Of a DNA stretch of 52,882 nucleotides, positions 1 through 8,115 are shown in pieces. Made by a program: the position numbers and the translations under genes. The first letter of the stretch is position 1. Each line of letters starts with the position of its first letter. Origin of the DNA: JAEZRQ01 sp049294415. GTDB lineage: Bacteria; Patescibacteriota; Patescibacteriia; Patescibacteriales; UBA12465. The stretch is from assembly GCA_049294415.1 (NCBI GenBank), contig JBAQCS010000047.1, forward strand, positions 1-52,882, in the 5' to 3' direction. The notes beneath the pieces are model-generated. The model had not been told where the DNA came from, made no database searches, and saw only the letters and a list, made by a program, of their open reading frames with translations.

Positions 1-1244
1 TCATAATCTTCAATCTTCATACCCATATCTTTTATTCTCTGAGCTAAAACTTCGTAACGTTCTTCACGCTGACTACCGCCAATAATTTCACCAATACCAG
101 GAACAAGTAAATCCATCGCTCTGACAGTCTTGCCATCTTCATTTTGACGCATGTAGAAAGCTTTGATGTCTTTAGGGTAATCAATTAAGAACACTGGCTT
201 ATTATAAATCTTCTCTGTAATATAACGTTCGTGTTCGGTTTGCAAATCAATTCCCCACTCAACAGGATAGGCAAATTTCTCGCCTGATTTAATAAGCATC
301 TCTACTGCTTCAGTATAAGTTACACGAGCAAAATCAGCCGCCGCTACCGCTTTTAATCTTTCAATTAATCCTGGTTCAATAAACTTATCAAAGAATTCCA
401 TTTCTTCCGGCAAGTTAGTTAAAACATAATTAATTAAATATTTTAACATCTTCTCAGCTAAATTCATGTCATCTTCTAAATTAGCAAAAGCCATTTCTGG
501 CTCCATCATCCAGAACTCAGAAGCATGACGAGTAGTATTAGAATTTTCAGCTCTAAAAGTTGGACCGAAAGTATAAACTTTATTTAAGCCCATTACTAAG
601 GCTTCAGCGTTTAATTGACCGCTAACTGTTAGACCAGCTTTTTTACCAAAGAAATCTTCTTTGTAATTAATTTCACCTTTTTCATCACGAGCTACTTTAT
701 TTAAATCTAAAGTAGTCACTTGAAACATTTCACCAGCCCCTTCGGCATCGCTAGTGGAAATAATAGGGGTGTGAATATAATTAAATCCTTCTTCTTGAAA
801 GAATTTATGAATAGCATAACTTAAAGTAGAACGCAGACGATAAACAGCTGAGAAAGTATTACTGCGACCACGTAAGTGAGCAATGGTTCTTAAAAATTCA
901 AAGCTGTGTCTTTTTTTCTGCAAAGGAAAATCTTCAGCAGCTTGATTTAAAACAGTCACACGAGTCGCTTTTAATTCGAAAGCTTGACCAGCAGCTGGAG
1001 ACTCCACTAAAACACCTTCCACTTCTACAGAGGAGCCAATCGAAAGTTTTTCAGCTTCACTAAAATTACTTAGGGCGCTATCAAAAACAATTTGTAACCC
1101 AGTAAAAAAACTGCCATCATTTAATTCCATGAAACCAAATTCTTTAGATGATCTAACAGTTCTAACCCAAGCACCAATAGTAATATTATTATTTAAATAT
1201 TTAGCAGTGTCTGAATGTAATTGTTTGATAGTGGTGTAAGACAT
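1..1244 (-). CDS. asnS: Asparaginyl-tRNA synthetase, 3' end cut by window edge
   Basis: Class II aminoacyl-tRNA synthetase that charges tRNA(Asn) in the cytoplasm. Reading the minus strand from the ATG at 1242-1244 gives about 414 codons that run off the left edge. The N-terminal OB-fold anticodon domain starts MSYTTIKQLH and includes GAWVRTVRSSK. The catalytic domain carries motif 2 as FRAENSNTTRH, followed by the AsnRS-type FWMMEPEMAF. Motif 3 and the last 40 or so residues lie outside the window. The start is 25 bases after the aspS stop, so the two form an aspS-asnS operon. A dedicated AsnRS means Asn-tRNA can be made directly, whatever the specificity of the neighbouring AspRS. Seen: motifs and partial length; inferred: operon. 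Confidence 0.95.
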   Translation of the reverse strand, partial: MSYTTIKQLHSDTAKYLNNNITIGAWVRTVRSSKEFGFMELNDGSFFTGLQIVFDSALSNFSEAEKLSIGSSVEVEGVLVESPAAGQAFELKATRVTVLNQAAEDFPLQKKRHSFEFLRTIAHLRGRSNTFSAVYRLRSTLSYAIHKFFQEEGFNYIHTPIISTSDAEGAGEMFQVTTLDLNKVARDEKGEINYKEDFFGKKAGLTVSGQLNAEALVMGLNKVYTFGPTFRAENSNTTRHASEFWMMEPEMAFANLEDDMNLAEKMLKYLINYVLTNLPEEMEFFDKFIEPGLIERLKAVAAADFARVTYTEAVEMLIKSGEKFAYPVEWGIDLQTEHERYITEKIYNKPVFLIDYPKDIKAFYMRQNEDGKTVRAMDLLVPGIGEIIGGSQREERYEVLAQRIKDMGMKIEDY

Positions 1245-1269
1245 AAATTTTAAATATTTAATAATTATT

Positions 1270-2571
1270 TTATGGAAGTAAGCGACGAACATCGCGAGGT
1301 AAGAAGCAAGCTTCTTTGACACTGCTCAGTCCTAGGATTTTCATAATTAGACGAGCTGGACCAATACCAACGCCGCCATGTGGCGGACAACCAAAACGGA
1401 AGAAATTAATATAATCTTTTAACTCTTCTAGATTCATACCTTTTTCAATAGCTTGTTTTTCCAAAACGCTCACACGATGTTCACGTTGAGCACCAGTAGT
1501 TATTTCAACACCACGATATAATAAATCAAAACTCTTAGTGGTGTTAGTCTCTGGATAACGCATGTGATAAAAAGCACGGGTTTCAGCTGGGTAATCAGTA
1601 GCAAAAACAAAATCATGACCAGTCTCTTCTTTAACTAAGCGACAAATTTCTCTTTCTTCTTCTGGAGATAAGTCACCTTCTTTTTCACTAGGCACACCAA
1701 TTGCTTTTAACTTAACTTTGATGTCAGCTAAAGTAATACGAGGAAATGGTGAAGTTGGCACTTCAATATCTAAATTTAATTCTTCTTTTAATTTCTTAAA
1801 ACCATTAACTAATAATTTTTCTTCCATGTCCATGATGTCATGGTGAGATTCAATATAAGCAAATTCAAAATCCCAACCAGTAAACTCAGTTACATGGCGA
1901 GTGGTAAAAGATTTTTCAGCGCGAAAAACTGGACCGAAAGTAAAGACTTTTTCAAAGCCCGAAGCAATGGCCATTTGTTTATAAAATTGTGGGGATTGAG
2001 AAAGATAAGCTTTACGATCAAAATATTTTACTTCAAAAACTTCAGAGCCAGTTTCACTAGCAGTGTTCATTAAGCATGGAGTATAGACTTGCATAAAACC
2101 TTCCTTGGCAAAAACTTCACGGAAGCCTTCTTCTAACTTGCTCCAAGTTTTAAAAATTAATTGTTTGTCTTCTTGGCGTAAATCTAACCAACGATTATCA
2201 AAACGTAAATCTATTTCTGCTTCATTATCAGCTTTAGTTAAAACTGGGATTGGTAAATTTTCATCAGCTAGAGATAATATTTCTAAAGAGTCAACTAATA
2301 ATTCATAATCTTTGATGCCGCTATCATCACCCTTCTTAGCTGGTTTTTCCTGTAAGGCACCAGTAACAGAAACGACACTTTCTAGAGTTAATTTAGAAGC
2401 TTCAGCAAAAGCTGGAGATGATTCCAAAACAACGAGCTGCATCTGACCTGACATATCACGTAAATCGATAAAAATAAGACCTTTATGAATACGTAAATTT
2501 CTAGCCCAACCAGCTACTTGGACGCTACCTTGTCCTTGTTTTTTGACATCAGCAATCATCATTCTTGACAT
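1270..2571 (-). CDS. aspS: Aspartyl-tRNA synthetase, archaeal-length class
   Basis: Charges tRNA(Asp), possibly also tRNA(Asn) if non-discriminating. At 433 aa it lacks the large GAD insertion of the usual ~590-aa bacterial AspRS and matches the archaeal/eukaryotic-type layout: OB-fold anticodon domain (about 1-105), class II catalytic domain with QSPQFYKQ (about 192-199), motif 2 FRAEKSFTTRH (216-226), motif 3 GVGIGPAR (about 400-407) and C-terminal RDVRRLLP. In archaeal enzymes, residues in the OB-fold just after the GW motif help set Asp/Asn tRNA discrimination; here the segment is GWARNLRIHK, which I cannot assign to either class by eye. First gene of an operon with asnS. The promoter at 2643-2671 implies a leader of about 65 nt. 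Confidence 0.93.
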   Translation of the reverse strand: MSRMMIADVKKQGQGSVQVAGWARNLRIHKGLIFIDLRDMSGQMQLVVLESSPAFAEASKLTLESVVSVTGALQEKPAKKGDDSGIKDYELLVDSLEILSLADENLPIPVLTKADNEAEIDLRFDNRWLDLRQEDKQLIFKTWSKLEEGFREVFAKEGFMQVYTPCLMNTASETGSEVFEVKYFDRKAYLSQSPQFYKQMAIASGFEKVFTFGPVFRAEKSFTTRHVTEFTGWDFEFAYIESHHDIMDMEEKLLVNGFKKLKEELNLDIEVPTSPFPRITLADIKVKLKAIGVPSEKEGDLSPEEEREICRLVKEETGHDFVFATDYPAETRAFYHMRYPETNTTKSFDLLYRGVEITTGAQREHRVSVLEKQAIEKGMNLEELKDYINFFRFGCPPHGGVGIGPARLIMKILGLSSVKEACFLPRDVRRLLP

Positions 2572-2642
2572 AATATTAAAAATTAATTAAATACTCCCAA
2601 AATATTAATTAAAAAAGCCTTTTATCAGCATTTTACTAGTCA

Positions 2643-2671
2643 ATTTTACATCATCTCATAACTTTTAGCAA
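2643..2671 (-). promoter_or_regulatory. Probable sigma-70 promoter of aspS-asnS
   Basis: On the minus strand, TTGCTA (plus positions 2666-2671) is followed after 17 bases by TAAAAT (2643-2648). The predicted start of transcription is near 2636, about 65 nt before the aspS ATG. The -35 is only a 4/6 match. It abuts the terminator of the upstream gene, which fits a unit boundary. Confidence 0.5.
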
Positions 2672-2672
2672 G

Positions 2673-2703
2673 AAAAAAAGGTCGAATTATTCGACCTTTT
2701 TTT
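2673..2703 (-). terminator. Intrinsic terminator after the 83-aa gene
   Basis: A perfect stem AAGGTCGAA / TTCGACCTT with a 3-4 base loop is flanked by A and T runs on both sides. On the minus strand it ends in a run of seven T, 19 bases after the stop of the gene at 2722-2973. The flanking A run makes it potentially bidirectional. Confidence 0.85.
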
Positions 2704-2721
2704 GTTTTTGTGGCATGACAT

Positions 2722-2973
2722 TTATTTTTTCTTAAACACCTTCGGTTTGTTCGGTTGATACAAAATAGTAACTGGCTCTTTGCCAACTTTTTTGTACAAA
2801 ACTAAGCCGGGCGAACCAGTCATAGTTTGTGCCCGAGCAATAGCGCCTTTGTCGTCATAACCATCATCCGAAGAGAAAGGGATGTTTAAGTCGTGCCCTT
2901 TGATTAAATACTGAATCTTCTCTACTTTAACTGGCGCTTTTTGCGCTCCTACGACCTCCATTTGTTGAAACAT
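2722..2973 (-). CDS. Hypothetical 83-aa protein with strong ribosome-binding site
   Basis: I do not recognise this protein. It is soluble, with no membrane segment, and its C-terminus is lysine-rich (ending KVFKKK). The middle has an acidic patch, SSDDGYDDKG, and there is a GSPGLVLYKKVGKEP stretch. It is a one-gene unit: promoter at 3013-3041, perfect Shine-Dalgarno AAGGAGGT five bases before the ATG, and terminator at 2673-2703. That ribosome-binding site is far stronger than those of neighbouring genes, including the ribosomal proteins, which suggests a highly made small protein. The coding call rests on the RBS plus the promoter and terminator frame; function is unknown. Confidence 0.75.
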   Translation of the reverse strand: MFQQMEVVGAQKAPVKVEKIQYLIKGHDLNIPFSSDDGYDDKGAIARAQTMTGSPGLVLYKKVGKEPVTILYQPNKPKVFKKK

Positions 2974-2977
2974 TTTG

Positions 2978-2984
2978 ACCTCCT
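2978..2984 (-). promoter_or_regulatory. Consensus Shine-Dalgarno of the 83-aa gene
   Basis: AGGAGGT on the minus strand sits five bases before the ATG at 2971-2973. It fixes the start of this gene and is the only full-length Shine-Dalgarno I noticed in the window. Confidence 0.8.
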
Positions 2985-3012
2985 TTTTAAAACAACATTA
3001 TTTGATAAAACA

Positions 3013-3041
3013 AATTTATAACAATCTAAAATTAACGTCAA
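3013..3041 (-). promoter_or_regulatory. Promoter of the 83-aa gene
   Basis: The minus-strand -35 is TTGACG (3036-3041). Either TAAATT at 17-base spacing or an extended-type TGTTATAAA at 15 bases serves as -10 (3013-3020). It begins ten bases past the recO stop, so the small gene is transcribed separately from recO. Confidence 0.6.
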
Positions 3042-3050
3042 GACCAAAAA

Positions 3051-3785
3051 TTAATTAAAAATCATAAAAGATCTAACTAAGCAACCTAGTTCTTTAATTA
3101 ACTCGGGTTTAACTTGGATAGATTGATAACTTCCCCGCTCACTAAATAAACGAAGTAATTTGATACAGTCGTCAGATACTTTCATGACTTCATTGGGTAA
3201 GTACTTATTTTGACTAATTTTAAAGCAATTTTCACACACTAAACCACCTTGCCTGAGATTAAAATAATTACTATTAGGGGATATTTTATGGTGACAATCC
3301 AAACAATTATACAGCTCGGGCTTGTAACCTAAAATAGTTAGCAGCTGCAAGGCAAAATAGTTATACAGCAACTCCCCCTGATTTTTATCCAGTTCCAACT
3401 GACATTTATTATTAATAAGTTCTAACCAGTCAGCTACAAAATCATAGAGCTCAGCATCCGGTTCATCTTCTTTTACCTGACTATCAAATAAAGCTAGGGC
3501 TGAGCCGGCAAAATATAAACCGTTTAAATCATTTTTAAGATTAACAAAAGAATCAGTAACTAGGGCACCGCCTAAATAATCAAAAGCACGACCTCGTAAA
3601 ATCATCGCCTTAATCAAACTCATCGGTTCAATATGTCCAGCTAATTTAGATTTAAACTTCTTCACACCACGAGCCACTACCACAATCTTACCAAAGTTTT
3701 TGGTATATAAAACAACGCGGCTATCATGTTCACGATAATCACCGCGTTTTATTATTAAGGCCGCACTAGTCTTACTTTCGTCCAT
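3051..3785 (-). CDS. recO: DNA repair protein RecO
   Basis: Recombination mediator that helps load RecA at single-stranded gaps and double-strand breaks with RecR. At 244 aa it is normal length. An N-terminal OB-fold (about 1-80) includes ALIIKRGDYREHDSRVVLYT and a GxxKFKSKLAGHIEP segment; a helical domain follows with a zinc site formed by C161, C164, C184 and C187. The start overlaps the end of ruvX by 14 bases, so the two are co-transcribed and probably translationally coupled. No terminator is visible immediately after it; the promoter of the next gene starts within the gap. All hallmark features are visible, so the call is firm. Confidence 0.93.
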   Translation of the reverse strand: MDESKTSAALIIKRGDYREHDSRVVLYTKNFGKIVVVARGVKKFKSKLAGHIEPMSLIKAMILRGRAFDYLGGALVTDSFVNLKNDLNGLYFAGSALALFDSQVKEDEPDAELYDFVADWLELINNKCQLELDKNQGELLYNYFALQLLTILGYKPELYNCLDCHHKISPNSNYFNLRQGGLVCENCFKISQNKYLPNEVMKVSDDCIKLLRLFSERGSYQSIQVKPELIKELGCLVRSFMIFN

Positions 3786-4158
3786 ATCTATCTAAATAAC
3801 TTTGCAAAATTAAGGCTGCCGCAATTTCATCACGACCAGCTCGCATATTTTTAGGTCCACCCATAGCATCTGCTTCCTTGCTACTAAATCTTTCATCAAT
3901 CTCATGAATTGGAATAGTTATTTGTGCAGTAAGTAGTTCTAAAAATTTTAAATAATCAGGACTTAACTTAATATCTAAACCACCTATTTTATAAGGGCGA
4001 CCGATAACAATAGTCGTAATTTCTTCATCAATAATAGTTTGCAAAACTCCAGCTAAATTAGGTACTGTGCCTAACGGTAAAGACAGACCAGTTTCCTCAT
4101 CGGCTGTAGCTAGTCCTATTCTCTTTTCGCCCCAATCAATACCTAAATATTTTTCCAT
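3772..4158 (-). CDS. ruvX: Putative Holliday junction resolvase / pre-16S rRNA nuclease YqgF
   Basis: RNase H-fold nuclease of the YqgF/RuvX family, known for processing the 5' end of pre-16S rRNA and proposed to resolve Holliday junctions. The 128-aa protein starts MEKYLGIDWGEKRIGLA, with the first catalytic Asp at residue 8. It carries the family DERFSSKEAD block and ends with the last acidic motif in GRDEIAAALILQSYLD. Full length for the family. It sits between map (one-base gap) and recO (14-base overlap), so translation of the three genes is probably coupled. Confidence 0.92.
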   Translation of the reverse strand: MEKYLGIDWGEKRIGLATADEETGLSLPLGTVPNLAGVLQTIIDEEITTIVIGRPYKIGGLDIKLSPDYLKFLELLTAQITIPIHEIDERFSSKEADAMGGPKNMRAGRDEIAAALILQSYLDRYGRK

Positions 4159-4159
4159 A

Positions 4160-4990
4160 TTATAAAGTCAAAATTTCACAACCATCTTCAGTCACCGCAA
4201 TAGTATGCTCAAAATGGGCTGACAAAGAACCGTCAGCTGTTAAAATAGTATAATCATTATCAGCTACTTTTACTTTCCAGGTGCCAGCATTAATCATCGG
4301 TTCCACGGCAATTACCATACCGACTTCTAAGGTAAAATTCTCTGACGATTTTTCAGGAACAACATAATTACAAACGTTAGGATCTTCATGGGCGAAATAA
4401 CCGACACCATGCCCTACTAAATCGCGAACTACACCGTAACCATTAGTTTCTGCGATAAACTGAACAGCACGACCAATATCATTAAGCTTATTACCTGGTT
4501 TAATTTTAGAAATAGCTGCCTCTAAACACTGCTTGGAAACCTTCAATAATTTTTTAGCTTCTTGGCTAATTTTACCCACTGGCACAGTCGTACACATATC
4601 AGTATAAAATCCTCCCAGTTCAGAAAATTTATTAACTGGTGCCCCTAATTTAGCTCTTAGTGCGACATCCACTGGCCACTCCATGCCAATATCTAAATCT
4701 ATAATATCGCCGGACTTTAAAATGCGATTAGGTAAAGCTGAACCATGAACTACTTCGTTGTTAATGGAAGCACAAACGGCTGAAGGAAAATAAATGTCAT
4801 CACCCATATCATAATCTTTAAAAGCTGGGCGACCACCAGCCTCCTCCATTAATCTAACAGCTTCACTTTCAATATCGGCAGTGTTTACTCCTGGTGCTAC
4901 CATTTTAGTTAAGTGACGCAAAATAGATGCTAAAATAGCACCTCCTTGTTTGATGATAGCAATTTCCTCTTTTGTTTTTATATAAATCAT
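4160..4990 (-). CDS. map: Methionine aminopeptidase type I with insertion
   Basis: Removes the initiator Met from nascent proteins using two metal ions. Of 276 residues, the metal ligands read as D100 (IDLDIG), D131 (YTDMCTT), H194 (GHGVG), E230 (AVEP) and E261 (FEHTI); H82 (VVHGS) matches the substrate-binding His. The first two Asp are usually 11 residues apart; here they are 31 apart, because a segment at about 102-127 is inserted between them. In many bacteria map sits between secY and infA; here it has moved to an operon downstream of secY with a DUF475 protein, ruvX and recO. It overlaps the upstream gene by four bases. Confidence 0.94.
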   Translation of the reverse strand: MIYIKTKEEIAIIKQGGAILASILRHLTKMVAPGVNTADIESEAVRLMEEAGGRPAFKDYDMGDDIYFPSAVCASINNEVVHGSALPNRILKSGDIIDLDIGMEWPVDVALRAKLGAPVNKFSELGGFYTDMCTTVPVGKISQEAKKLLKVSKQCLEAAISKIKPGNKLNDIGRAVQFIAETNGYGVVRDLVGHGVGYFAHEDPNVCNYVVPEKSSENFTLEVGMVIAVEPMINAGTWKVKVADNDYTILTADGSLSAHFEHTIAVTEDGCEILTL

Positions 4991-5916
4991 GATATTTTCT
5001 TTAATTCTTTCTTATTAACAGCTACTGATAACGATAAAAATAATATCAGTAAAGAAACGGTTGATAGTGGTGCTAACCAAAATGGAAATTCGTGACCATA
5101 AGCTTCAAGTACCATAATTCCACCCAAAATACCAATAGAATACATAGCCCCATTTTTTAAATAGGCAAACTTAGAAATAAAATTAATACCTTTGATAGTC
5201 ATTTCACGAACAATAAAAGCACCTAAACCATTACCTAAAATAATTAAAGGCACACTCATAGTAAAAGCAAAAGCACCGATAACACCATCTAAGGAGAAAG
5301 AAGCATCTAACACCTCTAAATACATAATCTTACTCCAAGCACTCATCGAAGTGGAGGTAAGTAGTGTTTTTTCCTGCTCTTCAGCGTTCTTTTTAAAACC
5401 ATCAGTGATAAAGAAAGCGGACACGCCAATAGTGGCAGCTAGGGCTAAAGCTGGATTTATCTTTAAAGCAAAATAAACTGTGGCAGTAGTTATAATAGAA
5501 GCAATAGCATAGAACCAAGCCCCTTGGCGATGCAAGAAACCTTCAGCTAAAAAAGCATATTTCTTTTCTTCCAAAAACATCCAAGCTAAAAAAACTAAAA
5601 ACAAATAGATACCGCCGCCAAGTAGCAACAAAGGTTTAGATTTATCCAGTGACTCCAAAATAGCTGGGCTATTAGAGAAAGCAGCTGACCAAACTTCCAT
5701 GATACCAAAACTAGGATTAGCTAGCCACACAATAATAAATGGTAAAAGTCCACGAACTAAAAAAACAGCAAAAAGTAATCCCCAGAATAAAAATATCTTA
5801 CGATATTTTTCTGGCATAGTTTTTAAAACATGGGCATTAACAATAGCATTATCCACCGAACTAATAATTTCAAAAACACACAAACCAATCACGATTACAA
5901 TAAAACTCCAAATCAT
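4987..5916 (-). CDS. DUF475/TerC-like integral membrane protein
   Basis: Polytopic membrane protein of 309 aa with about eight hydrophobic helices. It carries the family's acidic-polar intramembrane motifs SSVDNAIVNAHVL near the N-terminus and LDASFSLDGVIGAFA in the second half, forming the internal repeat typical of TerC/DUF475 proteins. Relatives are linked to metal ion export or tellurite resistance; the substrate here cannot be told from sequence. The stop overlaps the map start by four bases, so it is part of the 99-aa-DUF475-map-ruvX-recO operon. Family assignment is by motif recognition, function by analogy. Confidence 0.82.
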   Translation of the reverse strand: MIWSFIVIVIGLCVFEIISSVDNAIVNAHVLKTMPEKYRKIFLFWGLLFAVFLVRGLLPFIIVWLANPSFGIMEVWSAAFSNSPAILESLDKSKPLLLLGGGIYLFLVFLAWMFLEEKKYAFLAEGFLHRQGAWFYAIASIITTATVYFALKINPALALAATIGVSAFFITDGFKKNAEEQEKTLLTSTSMSAWSKIMYLEVLDASFSLDGVIGAFAFTMSVPLIILGNGLGAFIVREMTIKGINFISKFAYLKNGAMYSIGILGGIMVLEAYGHEFPFWLAPLSTVSLLILFLSLSVAVNKKELKKIS

Positions 5917-5931
5917 AATTTTATATTCTAA

Positions 5932-6231
5932 TTATTTTTGCTTAAAAAACATCAGTACTTCTTTCATTACTTTCAAATCATTTTCTAATAATCCTAATTC
6001 GCTTCGGTTTTCATAGAGATCATGATATTCCTTATCAATTGTCTGTCTGGAAATACCTACGCCGCGACGCCACTTATCACGATGTTCCATTACTAAATCC
6101 ATAATCAATTCTTGATTATGGTCATCTAAAATCTTATATTTAAAATTTTCTCTAATTAAATCATGCAGTTTGAGACGTAAATGAGACTCATCTAAATCTT
6201 TAACTCGTAATAAAAAATCTTGAAGTTCCAT
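5932..6231 (-). CDS. Hypothetical 99-aa helical protein
   Basis: Not recognised. It is a soluble, charged, probably all-helical small protein (MELQDFLLRVKDL..., ending VLMFFKQK) with no cysteine pairs or membrane helix. It is the first gene of the operon that continues with the DUF475 protein (15-base gap), map, ruvX and recO, and it lies just behind the extended -10 promoter at 6258-6266. Its place between the secY terminator and a housekeeping operon, with a readable promoter, supports it as a real gene. No function is offered. Confidence 0.7.
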   Translation of the reverse strand: MELQDFLLRVKDLDESHLRLKLHDLIRENFKYKILDDHNQELIMDLVMEHRDKWRRGVGISRQTIDKEYHDLYENRSELGLLENDLKVMKEVLMFFKQK

Positions 6232-6257
6232 ATATTATAATTGATATTTACTAAGAT

Positions 6258-6266
6258 ATTATAACA
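6258..6266 (-). promoter_or_regulatory. Extended -10 promoter of the 99-aa/DUF475/map/ruvX/recO operon
   Basis: The minus strand reads TGTTATAAT, a perfect extended -10 element, with no good -35. It lies between the secY terminator and the first gene, leaving a leader of about 20 nt. Confidence 0.65.
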
Positions 6267-6279
6267 CTTCCCCTCAAAA

Positions 6280-6305
6280 AGAAAATCCCGCCTATTAAAG
6301 CGGGA
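6280..6305 (-). terminator. Terminator of the S10-spc-secY operon
   Basis: Stem TCCCGC / GCGGGA with an 8-base loop, followed on the minus strand by TTTTCTTTTT. It lies 27 bases past the secY stop and closes the ribosomal protein cluster. Confidence 0.85.
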
Positions 6306-6331
6306 CTTTCTATATACCAAGGATTTAATGA

Positions 6332-7600
6332 TTAAATACCGTCGTATTCTCTCATAGTTAACTGGGCTTGAATCTGCTTCACAGTTTCAATAACCACCGA
6401 TACTACGATTAAAATACTAGTACCACCAATAGCTAAGGCCTCGATACCAGTGAAAGCTTTAACAATCAATGGTAAGACAGCAATAATAGCTAAGAATAAG
6501 GCACCAATTAAGATAATTTTGTAAGTGGTGTTAGATAGGTAATCAGTAGTGTGCTTACCAGGTCTAATACCAGGAATGAAACCACCTTGTTTTTGTAAGT
6601 TTTCAGAAATTTGATCAGGATGGAAAATAACTTCAGTATAGAAAAAAGTGAAAACAAAAACTAAAATGAAATACAAAATGGCGTACATTAATTGATCATT
6701 AAAGAAAGCGATAACGTTTTGGGAAAAATTAGCAATCCAAGCAGTTTTAGCATGTTGGAAATATTGAGCAATCATCGGCGGAAACATTACTACTGAAATA
6801 GCAAAGATGATTGGAATAACACCAGCCATATTAACGCGCAATGGTAAGTGAGAATTAGTACCACCGTAAGCACGGTTACCTCTAATCTGACGAGCATATT
6901 GCACAGGAATATTGCGTTGTCCTTCATTAATGATAACTACACCAACTACAGTTAAAATACCTACTAAAGCAAAAGCGATTAGTGAAGTAAAATTAACTTG
7001 ATCAAAGCTTAAGAAAGCTTGTTGAATGCTTTGAGGAAGACCAGCTACGATACCAGCAAAAATTAATAGTGAGATACCGTTACCAATTTTCTTTTCAGAA
7101 ATCAGTTCACCAATCCACATCAAGAAAACCGTACCAGCTGTAATAGTGATAATAATAGCAATTAAATCAAAACCAACAGCCGAAATACTAATAGCTTTTG
7201 ATTGGCGAAGTAAGCTAATCATACCAAAAGCTTGCATGGCCGCTAGAGGCACAGTAGCATAGCGAGTCCACATGTTAATCTTCTGACGTCCAGCTTCTTC
7301 CTTTTGCATCTCTTCTAATTTAGGAACAATCATAGCCAACAACTGGAAGATAATAGAAGAAGTGATATAAGGAGCAATACCCATCATGATAATGGAGAAA
7401 TTTTCCATACCACCACCAGCAAAGACATTCATAAATCCTAAAATAGCATTGCCATTAAAGAAATTCTTAAGTCCTGCAGTGTCTACACCAGGAATCGGGA
7501 TGTGAGCTGCTAAACGAAAAATAACCAACATTGCTAAGACGAAGATAATACTATTACGTAAGTCTTTAGCTTTCCAAATTTGTCTAAATTTTTCAAACAT
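6332..7600 (-). CDS. secY: Preprotein translocase subunit SecY
   Basis: Channel subunit of the Sec translocon in the cytoplasmic membrane, working with SecE, SecG and SecA. The 422 residues show ten hydrophobic helices. Landmarks are the plug region HIPIPGVDTAGLKNFF near residue 35, the cytosolic loop GQRNIPVQYARQIRGNRAYGG, and the C-terminal SecA/ribosome-facing loop FHPDQISENLQKQGGFIPGIRPG. It is the last gene of the S10-spc operon, 54 bases after rplO, and is followed by an intrinsic terminator. The adk, map and infA genes that often follow secY are not here; map and infA are elsewhere in the window. Confidence 0.97.
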   Translation of the reverse strand: MFEKFRQIWKAKDLRNSIIFVLAMLVIFRLAAHIPIPGVDTAGLKNFFNGNAILGFMNVFAGGGMENFSIIMMGIAPYITSSIIFQLLAMIVPKLEEMQKEEAGRQKINMWTRYATVPLAAMQAFGMISLLRQSKAISISAVGFDLIAIIITITAGTVFLMWIGELISEKKIGNGISLLIFAGIVAGLPQSIQQAFLSFDQVNFTSLIAFALVGILTVVGVVIINEGQRNIPVQYARQIRGNRAYGGTNSHLPLRVNMAGVIPIIFAISVVMFPPMIAQYFQHAKTAWIANFSQNVIAFFNDQLMYAILYFILVFVFTFFYTEVIFHPDQISENLQKQGGFIPGIRPGKHTTDYLSNTTYKIILIGALFLAIIAVLPLIVKAFTGIEALAIGGTSILIVVSVVIETVKQIQAQLTMREYDGI

Positions 7601-7654
7601 ATAGGTTAGAATACAAGATAATTACGCGAAAGACGGCGAGCGCCGTCTTTAGCT

Positions 7655-8068
7655 TTATTTCAATTGGTCAGCTACAGAAGCGCTTAGTTTAACACCAGCT
7701 ACTTTTACCTTAACTGTTAATTTTTCTTTACCTAAGATTTTGATTGGTAAATCTTTTTTAGCAATTAAATCTTTAGCAAATAAAGTTTCAGCGTTAACTA
7801 TTTCACCATCCTTAAAATTATTGTTGATAGCTTTAACAGAAACAACTTGATTATTAGGTTTAATTGATTTAAAACCACGGGATTTAGGAGTTTGTAATAA
7901 TTGCATCTTCATACCCAATCTCTTTAAACCGGAAACACCGGAGCGAGACTTTTGGCCTTTTAGACCGCGAGTACTGTAAGTGCCGTGACCAGAAGAATTA
8001 CCACGTCCAACACGTTTACGTGTTTGACTAGAACCTTTGGCCTTCTTAATTTCATTCAGTGATAACAT
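7655..8068 (-). CDS. rplO: 50S ribosomal protein L15 (uL15)
   Basis: Large-subunit protein that binds 23S rRNA late in assembly. The 137 residues begin MLSLNEIKKAKGSSQTRKRVGRGNSSGHGTYS in short segments typical of L15, with its glycine/arginine-rich rRNA-penetrating arm in the first 55 residues and a globular C-terminal half. In most bacteria rpmD (L30) lies between rpsE and rplO; here only 47 bases separate the two and hold no ORF. Position in the spc operon before secY confirms identity. Confidence 0.96.
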   Translation of the reverse strand: MLSLNEIKKAKGSSQTRKRVGRGNSSGHGTYSTRGLKGQKSRSGVSGLKRLGMKMQLLQTPKSRGFKSIKPNNQVVSVKAINNNFKDGEIVNAETLFAKDLIAKKDLPIKILGKEKLTVKVKVAGVKLSASVADQLK

Positions 8069-8115
8069 AAGAAAAAGATTACTTTATAAATATAGCTAGC
8101 TTAAATTAAATCAAT

